Positions 1 through 6,010 of a stretch of DNA of 8,808 bases are shown one piece after another (position 1 is the stretch's first letter; each line of letters opens with the position of its first letter). The stretch spans positions 1 to 8,808 of the forward strand of contig JAJZHR010000071.1 of NCBI GenBank assembly GCA_021810815.1, written 5' to 3'. The notes below the pieces were generated by a model. That model ran no database searches, was not told the origin of the DNA, and saw nothing but the letters and a program-made list of their open reading frames with translations. This stretch comes from Acidobacteriota bacterium (GTDB lineage Bacteria; Acidobacteriota; Terriglobia; Terriglobales; Acidobacteriaceae). The translations under genes and the position numbers were made by a program.

Positions 1-152
1 TTGGTGGCATTGGCCTGAATGGGGGCGATGCCCATGGCCATCATCGCAGGAAAGGATAGAAAGGAGCCTCCGCCCGCCACAGCATTGAGGCCACCGGCGA
101 GGAAGGACGCGACTACGAGCCAGACGGCGTGCCAATTGGAGAGGAGATGCAT
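1..152 (-). CDS. TauE/SafE family membrane permease, N-terminal fragment
   Basis: Only the first 50 codons are present; the gene continues beyond the left edge. The translation runs from M1 (ATG at 152-150) through a hydrophobic stretch at about residues 9-20, then a Gly/Ala-rich segment GGLNAVAGGGSFLSFPAM (20-37) and IAPIQANAT (42-50). The N-A-V-A-G-G-G-S-F motif followed by a conserved NAT(N) is the hallmark of the first half-repeat of TauE/SafE (sulfite exporter/anion permease, former DUF81) proteins. These are integral inner-membrane proteins, proposed in various family members to move sulfite, sulfoacetate or other organic anions; substrate cannot be read from this fragment. No clear Shine-Dalgarno precedes the ATG. 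A TACAAT hexamer lies at 166-161 (minus strand), so close to the ATG that a very short leader would result, but no matching -35 is visible. It lies downstream of the ABC ATPase gene on the same strand with a gap of about 207 bp, so co-transcription is possible but not evident. Confidence 0.85.
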   Translation of the reverse strand, partial: MHLLSNWHAVWLVVASFLAGGLNAVAGGGSFLSFPAMMAMGIAPIQANAT

Positions 153-284
153 CTGCTTTGATTGTAGCGTCCGTGCCCTCGCCTGCTCGGGGACAGATCG
201 CTTCACAGAATGGAGGACGAGTCGGGTGCATACCTCAGCGGCTTAAGAGATGTTGCGGAAAAGCTCGGTCTGGCAAGAATCGCG

Positions 285-321
285 CCTCGCGACCGAAGCG
301 GTGGTTTCGCTGGCCGCGAGG
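285..321 (-). terminator. Stem-loop after ABC ATPase gene, weak terminator candidate
   Basis: CCTCGCG at 285-291 pairs perfectly with CGCGAGG at 315-321. Inside, CC/GG (293-294 with 312-313) and AGCG/CGCT (297-300 with 308-311) can extend the stem around a 7-nt loop. It begins 38 bp beyond the ATPase stop codon. In the direction of the ATPase transcript it is not followed by a T-run (GCGCGATTCTTGCC follows), so it is a possible 3'-end structure rather than a canonical intrinsic terminator. The rest of 153-359 shows no gene I can support. Confidence 0.3.
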
Positions 322-359
322 ATGGGGCACCCGGAGGTGTGGCCTGGATGGAGTGCGGT

Positions 360-1196
360 TCAACTGCGGGCGATCTCCGGGGTGGCGGCGATCAGTTCTT
401 GGGTGTAGGGCTGCTGGGGGCGCTCGCAGACCTGGGTGGAGTCGCCGATCTCGATCAGCCTGCCGCGCTGCATGACGGCGATGCGGTCGCAGAGATAGCG
501 CACCAGCGGCATGGAGTGGGAGATGAAGAGGCAGGTCATGCGGCGGTCTCTCTGGAGCTGGCGGAGGAGGTTGATGATCTGCGCTCCGACGCTGACGTCG
601 AGGGCGGAGACGGGTTCGTCGAGGACGAGGAACTCCGGATTGAGGGCGAGGGCGCGGGCGATGTTGATGCGCTGGCGCTGTCCGCCGGAGAATTCGTGGG
701 GGAAGCGCGGCAGAGCGGAGGCGTCGAGGCCGACGGCTTGCAGCAGAGCGGCGATGCGCGCCGGCAGATGGACGTCCTCTCCCTCGCGGCGAAGCTCTTT
801 TGCGTGGATGGCGAAGGGTTCGGCGAGGATCTGGCGGACGCGCATGCGGGGATTGAGGGCGGCGTAGGGGTCCTGGAAGACGATCTGCATGCGGCGGCGG
901 AGAGAGCGGAGTTCGCCGGAGTTGATGGAGAGCAGGTCGTGGCCGTCGAAGTTGATGGCTCCTGCGGTGGGCTCGATGAGGCGGAGCAGCATGCGAGCGA
1001 CGGTGCTCTTGCCGGAGCCGGACTCGCCGACCAGGCCAAGCGTCTCTCCGCGGGCGATGTGGAAGGAGACATCGTCCACGACGCGGACGAAGCCTGCGGC
1101 AGCTTGCGAGCCGGTGCCGGGGCTGGGGCCGCCGGAGGATGGGTACTCCTTGCAGAGGCGCAAGACCTGGATGAGCGGCGCTGGCGGGGTCGGCAT
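360..1196 (-). CDS. OppF/DppF-type ABC transporter ATP-binding protein
   Basis: A 278-aa ABC ATPase with every nucleotide-binding motif: Walker A GESGSGKST (57-65), Q-loop FQDPYAALNPR (Q108), signature FSGGQRQR (169-176), Walker B FLVLDEP with D193/E194 (189-195), D-loop SALD (197-200) and switch His H227 in ISHS. FQDPYAALNPRMRV and the C-terminal QQPYTQELI are typical of the peptide/nickel (Opp/Dpp/Nik) importer ATPase family, F-type subunit. Such subunits sit on the cytoplasmic face and energise import with permeases and a binding protein. The protein is shorter than the usual 320-330 aa and ends soon after PYTQELIAATPE, so most of the oligo_HPY tail is missing. A Gly/Ser/Pro-rich insert (about 20-36) separates the first strand from the next. 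The H-loop neighbourhood ISHSMPLVRYLCD departs from the common ISHDLAVVRHI, but the His is kept. An in-frame TAA lies 9-11 nt upstream of the ATG at 1196, making this the earliest possible start. No permease, D-type ATPase or binding-protein gene is in the window, so substrate is unknown. Confidence 0.9.
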   Translation of the reverse strand: MPTPPAPLIQVLRLCKEYPSSGGPSPGTGSQAAAGFVRVVDDVSFHIARGETLGLVGESGSGKSTVARMLLRLIEPTAGAINFDGHDLLSINSGELRSLRRRMQIVFQDPYAALNPRMRVRQILAEPFAIHAKELRREGEDVHLPARIAALLQAVGLDASALPRFPHEFSGGQRQRINIARALALNPEFLVLDEPVSALDVSVGAQIINLLRQLQRDRRMTCLFISHSMPLVRYLCDRIAVMQRGRLIEIGDSTQVCERPQQPYTQELIAATPEIARS

Positions 1197-1200
1197 GGGT

Positions 1201-1214
1201 GGATGTTAACATCC
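1201..1214. promoter_or_regulatory. Perfect 14-bp palindrome in divergent intergenic region
   Basis: GGATGTTAACATCC is a perfect palindrome with no spacer. It lies 4 bp upstream of the ABC ATPase start codon and 135 bp before the divergent SDR start. A palindrome in a divergent promoter region is a plausible operator for a dimeric repressor; in the ATPase mRNA it could instead form a small hairpin occluding the start. I do not recognise a regulator for it. Its TAA also closes the reading frame upstream of the ATPase start. No convincing -35/-10 pair was found for either divergent gene in 1197-1349. Confidence 0.35.
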
Positions 1215-1217
1215 TTG

Positions 1218-1303
1218 AAGAGAAGTCCCCAGGCTGGAGAGACGTTCGCCGGCAAGTTGCGGGAAGAGCGGTTCTCAAGTCCGGGAAGAGCAGTCCCCAA
1301 GGC
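1218..1303. repeat. Imperfect short direct repeat, two copies
   Basis: AAGAGAAGTCCCCAGGC (1218-1234) recurs as AAGAGCAGTCCCCAAGGC (1286-1303), with one substitution and one inserted base, 68 bp apart. A looser third match, AGAAGTCCGCTGGGGC, starts at 1314. All lie in the divergent ATPase/SDR intergenic region. They could be spaced regulator sites or remnants of a duplicated sequence; nothing visible decides between these. Confidence 0.35.
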
Positions 1304-1335
1304 AGGCGTGGGTAGAAGTCCGCTGGGGCGAGTAC

Positions 1336-1341
1336 GAGGAG
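1336..1341 (+). promoter_or_regulatory. Shine-Dalgarno fixing the SDR start
   Basis: GAGGAG lies 8 nt before the ATG at 1350. This fixes the start of the SDR gene: the same frame is open far upstream, to about 210, but that part is antisense to the ABC ATPase gene, has no family resemblance, and the SDR fold begins right at MSESVAGKVVIVTG. Confidence 0.75.
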
Positions 1342-1349
1342 ATCAGGCA

Positions 1350-2084
1350 ATGAGCGAGAGCGTCGCAGGGAAAGTCGTCATCGTCACAGGGGCCAGCGCA
1401 GGCATCGGCAGGGCCGCGGCGGTCGCTCTGGCCGCCGCTGGAGCATCGGTTGTGGTCACGGCGCGGCGCGAAGACCGGCTGAAGGAGCTGACGGCGGAGA
1501 TCGAAGCTGCCGGCGGCAAGGCCATCTCCTATGCGGGGGACGCGCGCGAGGAGGCGACAGCGATCGCGTGCATCCAGCTTGCCATCGACACGTTTGGAAG
1601 GCTGGACATTGTGATCTGCAACGCTGGCGCGGGCAACTACAAGGATCTGGTGGAGACGAGCGTGGCGGAGTACGACGACCTGATGGACACGAACATGCGG
1701 AGCACGTTCACGTTCTGCCGCCATGCAGCGCCGCCGATGATGGCGCAGCGCAGCGGTTTGCTGCTGATCGTGTCGTCGGTTGCCGGGTTGCAGGGCTATG
1801 CCGGAGAAGCGGTGTACTGCGCGACGAAGTTCGCCCAGGTGGGATTTGCGCAGGCGCTGGACGGGGAGATGCGCAAGCACGGGGTGAAGGTGACGACGCT
1901 GTGCCCCGGCGGCGTGAAGACGGAGTTCGCGATCGGACGAGGCCGGACCACGGAGAAGGTGGCGGCGTCGGGGATGCTGGAGGCCGAGGACGTGGCGGAA
2001 TCGATCCTGCTGGCGTGCACGCAGTCGGCGAAGTCGCGCATCGTCCAGTTGACGGTCCGCCACATGGGCGAACCGGGAAGATAA
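1350..2084 (+). CDS. SDR family NAD(P)-dependent oxidoreductase
   Basis: A 244-aa classical short-chain dehydrogenase/reductase of typical family length. Visible motifs, in order: cofactor-binding TGASAGIG (13-20); Arg pair after the second strand (R39, R40 in TARRED), which favours NADP(H); D64; NAG (91-93); structural/catalytic N115; and the catalytic Ser-Tyr-Lys set S143 (VSSVAG), Y156 and K160 (YCATK). PGGVKTEF (186-193) follows, the usual PGxVxT loop. The enzyme should be a soluble cytoplasmic Rossmann-fold oxidoreductase converting an alcohol/carbonyl pair. The substrate cannot be told from sequence; general resemblance is to the YdfG-like 3-hydroxy-acid/serine dehydrogenase-like SDRs. 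The Shine-Dalgarno GAGGAG supports the start. It is transcribed divergently from the ABC ATPase gene. The receptor gene downstream has its own promoter 95 bp after the SDR stop, so this is probably a single-gene unit. Confidence 0.92.
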   Translation: MSESVAGKVVIVTGASAGIGRAAAVALAAAGASVVVTARREDRLKELTAEIEAAGGKAISYAGDAREEATAIACIQLAIDTFGRLDIVICNAGAGNYKDLVETSVAEYDDLMDTNMRSTFTFCRHAAPPMMAQRSGLLLIVSSVAGLQGYAGEAVYCATKFAQVGFAQALDGEMRKHGVKVTTLCPGGVKTEFAIGRGRTTEKVAASGMLEAEDVAESILLACTQSAKSRIVQLTVRHMGEPGR

Positions 2085-2086
2085 TA

Positions 2087-2129
2087 CCGCTGAAAGTGGA
2101 TTTTCGCTGTCCACTGCGTCTTTCTGCGG
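2087..2129 (+). terminator. Stem-loop directly after SDR stop, candidate terminator
   Basis: CCGC-T-GAAAG (2087-2096) pairs with CTTTC-T-GCGG (2120-2129), interrupted only by a T:T mismatch. A nested TGGA/TCCA stem (2097-2100 with 2110-2113) closes a TTTTCGCTG loop. The structure starts two bases after the SDR stop codon. No T-run follows on either strand, so it would have to act as a 3'-end stabiliser or an atypical terminator. Confidence 0.4.
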
Positions 2130-2178
2130 CATGAATCCGTCTGCAACCTCCAGGGAGAATTTCCCAGCAAAATTCCTA

Positions 2179-2208
2179 TTGACATTGGTTAGACCAATCA
2201 ACTAGAGT
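2179..2208 (+). promoter_or_regulatory. Sigma70-type promoter of receptor gene 1
   Basis: A perfect -35 TTGACA (2179-2184) is followed after 18 bp by TAGAGT (2203-2208), four of six matches to TATAAT. Transcription would begin near 2215 and give a leader of about 35 nt. The same elements at the same spacing recur before the second receptor gene. The palindrome between the hexamers suggests repression by steric blocking of RNA polymerase. Confidence 0.7.
2184..2198. promoter_or_regulatory. GntR-family (PdhR/LldR-like) operator, copy 1
   Basis: ATTGGT-TAG-ACCAAT is a perfect 6+3+6 inverted repeat. It fits the consensus ATTGGTNNNACCAAT described for E. coli PdhR, closely related LldR sites, and the broader FadR-subfamily pattern TNGTNNNACNA. 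Its first base is the last base of the -35, and it fills most of the spacer, a position typical for a repressor. The regulator itself is not encoded in the window; assignment to the FadR subfamily of GntR proteins is inferred from the operator alone, and the effector is unknown. Confidence 0.6.
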
Positions 2209-2219
2209 CGCGCCCGCTA

Positions 2220-2239
2220 GAAAATTCCATTTTCGGGGG
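2220..2239 (+). promoter_or_regulatory. Leader hairpin plus G-rich ribosome-binding site, copy 1
   Basis: GAAAAT (2220-2225) and ATTTTC (2229-2234) form a perfect 6-bp hairpin with a TCC loop. It is followed at once by GGGGG (2235-2239), ten bases before the ATG and the only Shine-Dalgarno-like element. The predicted mRNA would carry this hairpin a few nucleotides from its 5' end. The second copy keeps the fold. Confidence 0.5.
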
Positions 2240-2249
2240 CAGATTCTAC

Positions 2250-5200
2250 ATGCTTAAATCAAATGCTACGGCCCATTCAAGGTCGGGCAAACTCTGTGCC
2301 ATCATCCTTTTCTGCATCGCGGCGCTTCTATTCGCGGGGCGGAGCTACGCGCAGACCGCTGGAACGGCGAGTCTGCAGGGCACCATCACGGACTCGACGG
2401 GAGCGGTGATTCCGAACGCCGCCATCACGCTAACCAATACCGCCACGCAGGTGATCCGCAAGACGACCAGCGATGGCAGCGGCCTTTACAGCTTTCCCAA
2501 CACAGCCATCGGCACGTACTCGCTTGGCGTAACGGTAGCCGGATTCCAGAGCTACAAGCAGACCAACATCGTTCTCGAAGTCGGCAGCAGCATCGCTGTG
2601 AACGTGAAGATGACGATTGGCGAGGCGACGCAGCAGATCGAGGTGAAGGCCGAGGGGCTTGCGCTGCAGACCGAGGACAGCTCGTACAAGCAGACGATCG
2701 ATTCGCAGACGGTGACCGAGATGCCGTTGAATGATCGCCTGATGACCGACCTGATCACGCTCTCGGGCGCGGCGACGGTGGCTCCCGGCAGCGACATGAC
2801 GACCAGCAAGAACTTTCCGACCTCCAAGTCGATCTCGATTGCCGGAGGCGCTGGCAATCAGACGACGTATCGTCTGGACGGCGGCGACAACAACGACTAC
2901 ATGACGAACGTGAACCTGCCGTTCCCCTTCCCCGACGCGGTGAACCAGTTCAGCGTGGAGACAGCGGTGCTGGGAGCGCAGGGCGGCAGCCACCCTGGCG
3001 GCCTGGTGAATGTGGTGACGAAGTCCGGCACCAACCAGTGGCATGGCAACGCGTTCGAGTTCATCCGCAACAACATCATCGACGCGAGCAGCTTCTTCTC
3101 CACCACGCCGGACAAGCTGCACCAGGACTTCTGGGGCGGCACCATCGGCGGCCCGGCGATTCACGACAAGCTGTTCTTCTTCGTGGGCTACCAGCATCTA
3201 CATTTGACCTCGAATGCGAACAACAAGACGGCCTATGTGCCCACGGCGGCGAACCTGGCAGGCGACTTCTCAGTGACTGACAGCTCGGCCTGCACCAAGG
3301 GCGCCAGCCAGTTGGTGGATCCGTTCACCGGGGCCAAGCTGACCAACAACCACATCAACCCGGCAGAGTTCAGCAAGGCGGCTCTGGCAACGGCCAAGTA
3401 CCTTCCCATCTCCTCGGCCGACCAATGCGGCGCGGTGAGCTACTCCATCCCCAGCGCGCAGTTCGAGAACCAGTTCATTACGCGCGAGGACTGGACGATT
3501 TCTCCGAAGCACACGCTCTACGGCCGCTACTTCCTGGACGGGTATGACACACCAGCGTACTTCTACCCGACGAATATCCTGGTGACCACGTCGCCGGGAA
3601 CGAACGAGCGGGTGCAGACGCTGACCCTGGGCGAGACCTGGACCATCAGCTCGCGCACGGTGAACCTGTTCCACGCCACGGGACTGCGCCGCAGGGATGA
3701 TCGCGGCCCGGCGACGGGCATCAATCCTTCCACGGTGGGCATCAACGTCTACTCGCCGTACCAGACCACGCTTCAGCTTTCGATCAGCAGCAAGTTCGGC
3801 ACCTATTGCGGCATCTGCGCTCCGGCCGTGTTCAACGACAACACCTTCTCGTTCGCGGACGACCTGAACCTGGTTCGCGGCAAGCACCAGATTGTGCTGG
3901 GCGGCGAGTACGTGCGCAACCAGCTGAACATCTCGAACGCCTACCAGTCGAACGGCAGCTTCAGCTTCAGCGGCCAATTCGGCCAGTACGGTCCATCGGG
4001 CTCGCCCAGTTCGTCGATCCCGAAGGGCGCGACCGGCAACGACGCCAACCTGGACTTCCTGACCGGAGCGATGAGCGGCATGGGGCAAAGCCGTCAGCAG
4101 CAGAATGCTCTGCGAGCGCCGATCCCGAGCCTGTACGTGCAGGACACCTACCACGCCAACCACCGCGTCGTGCTGGCGGGCGGCGTGCGCTGGGTGCCGG
4201 AGTTCGAGCCCTTTGACTACTTCAACCGCGGTTCGCAGTTCAGCTACAGCGACTTCCTGAGCAGCACGACCAGCGGAATCTTCCCGAACGCCCCTGCCGG
4301 CATCCTGTTCTATGGCGACAAAGGTGTGCCAAGGGCTTTCACGAAGAACTCCATCTGGCAATTTTCGCCGAACATCGGCATCACCTTCGACCCCACCGGC
4401 ACGGGCAACACGGTCTTCCGCGCCGGCACGGAGCTAGCCTACGACGAGCCGAACTTCTTCACGGGCCAGCGTGTGAACCAGAACCCGCCCTTCGCCACCG
4501 CAACGGAGAACCAGCCGGTCGGTCAGCCGCTGAGCTACGACAATCCGTACTCCAGCGGCTCCATCACCCCCAACCCCTATCCGCTTCCGGTGAAGCCGAC
4601 GGCTGCGACAGCGTCCTTCCCGAACGGCAGCCAGTACATCTCTCTGCCGACGCAGTTCAAGCCCTCGTACACCATCCAGTGGACGGCCAGCATGCAGCAG
4701 GAGCTGGCTCACGGCTGGCAATTCCAACTGCAGTACATTGGCAACCGCTCGGTGCACATGGCCAATGGCTACCCGCTGAGCCCGGCCGTCTATATCCCTG
4801 GCACCTACACCGGCCCGGGATCGTGCGGCTCCCTGGCGGTGTCGCCTGGCATGGGCAAGCCGTGCTCCAGCACCGGCAACCAAGCGGCCCGCTTCCGACT
4901 CACTCTGCTGAACCCGACGCAAGGTCCCAAGTATGCTGGCGGCGGTGGCGGATCGGTGCTGATCTATGACAGCTCGTTTGCCACCTACCACGCGATGGTG
5001 ACCACGGTGCAGCACCGCATGTCCCGCAGCTTCAGCCTGCTGGCCAACTACACGTGGTCCAAGTGCCTGAACATCAACGACGCCTCCGGCGACATCGGCG
5101 GCTCCACAGGCGAGAACCCCAACAACCTCAAGCTGGACTACGGCCCATGCGGCTCGGACATCCGGAATGTCTTCAACACCACCCTGGTCTCCAGCAGCCA

Positions 5201-5690
5201 CTTCGCGCTGAGCGGCTGGAAGTCAGCCTTGGTGAACAACTGGCAGATCGCGCCTCTCTTTGTGGCGCGCAGCGGAACGCCCTTCACGGTCAGCACCGGC
5301 CAGGACATCTCCCTGACGGCCGAAGGCCAGGATCGCCCGAACCTGGTCAGCAAGGCAGCGGCTGTCACTCCGAAGACACTGCATCGGGACCACACAGAGA
5401 GGGTTCTGAACATCAACGCCTTCTCGCTTCCGGCCCTCGGCACCTATGGAAACCTGGGCAGGAACACCTTCCGAGGCTTCAAATACGTCAACCTCGACAC
5501 CGAGGTCAGCCGTATGTTCCCAATCCACGAGCGCCTCAATCTGGACTTGCGGCTGGAAGCGTTCAACGTCCTCAACCACCCCAACTTCAGCAATCCGGCA
5601 TCGGACCTGAACAAAGCGAGCACCTTCGGCGAAGTGACGGGATCGAGCGGAGCGCGCGTCTTCCAGGGCGCCGTCAAGCTCATCTTCTAA
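2250..5690 (+). CDS. Oar-like TonB-dependent receptor with CarboxypepD_reg domain, paralogue 1
   Basis: A complete 1146-aa outer-membrane protein. Order: signal peptide (basic n-region, hydrophobic core about 15-30, cleavage expected after SYA at 34|Q35); carboxypeptidase-regulatory-like beta-sandwich (about 37-125, GTITDSTGAVIPNAAITLTN through NVKMTIGEA); plug-like region (about 145-265) with ISIAGGAGNQTTYRLDGGD and GGLVNVVTKSGTNQWHG; then a long barrel rich in aromatic/polar alternation, ending in ARVFQGAVKLIF with the C-terminal Phe expected of an outer-membrane protein assembled by BAM. The architecture matches the Oar-like TonB-dependent transporters abundant in Acidobacteriota. The likely role is binding and TonB-driven import of a substrate, possibly an oligosaccharide, peptide or chelate; the substrate is unknown and no clear TonB box is visible. 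The mature protein has eight Cys (348, 393, 520, 523, 859, 872, 939, 967), including CGIC. The start is supported by the signal peptide and conservation with the second copy. It has its own promoter, operator and terminator. Confidence 0.93.
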   Translation: MLKSNATAHSRSGKLCAIILFCIAALLFAGRSYAQTAGTASLQGTITDSTGAVIPNAAITLTNTATQVIRKTTSDGSGLYSFPNTAIGTYSLGVTVAGFQSYKQTNIVLEVGSSIAVNVKMTIGEATQQIEVKAEGLALQTEDSSYKQTIDSQTVTEMPLNDRLMTDLITLSGAATVAPGSDMTTSKNFPTSKSISIAGGAGNQTTYRLDGGDNNDYMTNVNLPFPFPDAVNQFSVETAVLGAQGGSHPGGLVNVVTKSGTNQWHGNAFEFIRNNIIDASSFFSTTPDKLHQDFWGGTIGGPAIHDKLFFFVGYQHLHLTSNANNKTAYVPTAANLAGDFSVTDSSACTKGASQLVDPFTGAKLTNNHINPAEFSKAALATAKYLPISSADQCGAVSYSIPSAQFENQFITREDWTISPKHTLYGRYFLDGYDTPAYFYPTNILVTTSPGTNERVQTLTLGETWTISSRTVNLFHATGLRRRDDRGPATGINPSTVGINVYSPYQTTLQLSISSKFGTYCGICAPAVFNDNTFSFADDLNLVRGKHQIVLGGEYVRNQLNISNAYQSNGSFSFSGQFGQYGPSGSPSSSIPKGATGNDANLDFLTGAMSGMGQSRQQQNALRAPIPSLYVQDTYHANHRVVLAGGVRWVPEFEPFDYFNRGSQFSYSDFLSSTTSGIFPNAPAGILFYGDKGVPRAFTKNSIWQFSPNIGITFDPTGTGNTVFRAGTELAYDEPNFFTGQRVNQNPPFATATENQPVGQPLSYDNPYSSGSITPNPYPLPVKPTAATASFPNGSQYISLPTQFKPSYTIQWTASMQQELAHGWQFQLQYIGNRSVHMANGYPLSPAVYIPGTYTGPGSCGSLAVSPGMGKPCSSTGNQAARFRLTLLNPTQGPKYAGGGGGSVLIYDSSFATYHAMVTTVQHRMSRSFSLLANYTWSKCLNINDASGDIGGSTGENPNNLKLDYGPCGSDIRNVFNTTLVSSSHFALSGWKSALVNNWQIAPLFVARSGTPFTVSTGQDISLTAEGQDRPNLVSKAAAVTPKTLHRDHTERVLNINAFSLPALGTYGNLGRNTFRGFKYVNLDTEVSRMFPIHERLNLDLRLEAFNVLNHPNFSNPASDLNKASTFGEVTGSSGARVFQGAVKLIF

Positions 5691-5698
5691 ACCATACC

Positions 5699-5714
5699 CC
5701 CACCATGCGGTGGG
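5699..5714 (+). other. Small hairpin between receptor stop and terminator
   Basis: CCCACC (5699-5704) pairs perfectly with GGTGGG (5709-5714) around an ATGC tetraloop, eight bases after the stop codon. The same GGTGGG could alternatively pair with CCCACC at 5742-5747, inside the downstream terminator hairpin. This may be a 3'-end stabilising structure. Confidence 0.45.
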
Positions 5715-5724
5715 CAAAAATCAG

Positions 5725-5767
5725 GCCGCGCGCGGGGACAACCCACCCTGCGCGCGGTCTTTTTTTT
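5725..5767 (+). terminator. Strong rho-independent terminator of receptor gene 1
   Basis: CCGCGCGC (5726-5733) pairs with GCGCGCGG (5750-5757). The stem can be continued inward by GGGG/CCCT (5734-5737 with 5746-5749), giving about 12 bp closed by an eight-base loop. Directly after it comes TC and then eight T residues (5760-5767). This is a classic intrinsic terminator 34 bp after the receptor stop codon, and it separates the two receptor genes into independent transcripts. Confidence 0.92.
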
Positions 5768-5967
5768 GCCTATCCCGGCACCCCCTGAATCCCTGGAGTC
5801 CGGTGCGTCAAGCGTCAGCGCCGGGAAGAATTTCAAGCGCAAAGGCCGCAACTGCTCGAGCATTTCACGCTCAATAGTCCCTGGTGAAAGACTCTCGGGA
5901 GGCCCTGGTATCAAGTGGCCGGACCTTCCCTCAGCGTCAAAGCCGCGGTGCTTACCAAGCATTTACG

Positions 5968-5986
5968 GATGGGGCTCAAGCCCATC
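5968..5986. repeat. Inverted repeat, REP-like
   Basis: GATGGG (5968-5973) and CCCATC (5981-5986) form a 6-bp stem around GCTCAAG. The GATGGG word recurs once downstream at 5996-6001. Small dyads built as GATGGGGCT...AGCCCATC resemble dispersed intergenic palindromes in GC-rich soil bacteria, but whether this is a genome-wide repeat cannot be told from one copy. Confidence 0.3.
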
Positions 5987-6010
5987 GCCTTCGAAGATGG
6001 GTGTTCCCCT

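Larger units (their letters stand above)
2175..2249 (+). repeat. Promoter/leader block, copy 1 of a 75-bp direct repeat
   Basis: This block is repeated at 6087-6161 with 71/75 identical bases by hand alignment, and the first 47 bp are identical. Sequence similarity between the two loci begins abruptly at CCTATTGACA, four bases before the -35, and continues into the two receptor genes. The block therefore marks the left edge of the duplicated unit. Its core promoter, operator and leader hairpin are listed separately. Confidence 0.9.

Noticed and set aside
161..189. TACAAT on the minus strand as a -10 for the TauE/SafE gene, implying a nearly leaderless mRNA.
   Set aside because: The -35 position at 17-bp spacing reads CGAGCA, far from TTGACA, so the match may be chance.
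210..1349. Long plus-strand open frame continuous with the SDR gene, as if an N-terminal extension of 380 residues.
   Set aside because: It is antisense to the ABC ATPase, whose motifs are all intact; the translation is low-complexity Ala/Gly/Asp-rich with no domain; and the SDR start has its own Shine-Dalgarno and begins with the expected SDR N-terminus.
235..1350. Minus-strand open frames of 371 and 254 codons overlapping the ABC ATPase gene.
   Set aside because: These are shifted frames of the ATPase in GC-rich DNA, Arg/Pro- or Ser/Pro-rich, without family motifs.
2153..2165. Near-palindrome GGGAGAATTTCCC just upstream of the first promoter.
   Set aside because: Only four perfectly paired outer bases, and it is absent before the second promoter.
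1275..2201. Minus-strand 308-codon frame opposite the SDR gene.
   Set aside because: Arg/His-rich antisense translation with no recognisable domain, while the plus strand carries a full catalytic SDR.
2250..2420. Search for a TonB box near the mature N-terminus of the receptors.
   Set aside because: No convincing ETVVV-like segment was found before the plug. Oar-like proteins often have no obvious box, so nothing was annotated.
3270..4361. Minus-strand 363-codon frame, and similar ones at 2430-3197, 4434-5201, 6189-7265 and 7578-8507, opposite the receptor genes.
   Set aside because: They recur opposite both paralogues only because third-codon-position GC bias removes stops on the antisense strand; compositions are Val/Ala/Arg/His-rich with no motif and no ribosome-binding site.
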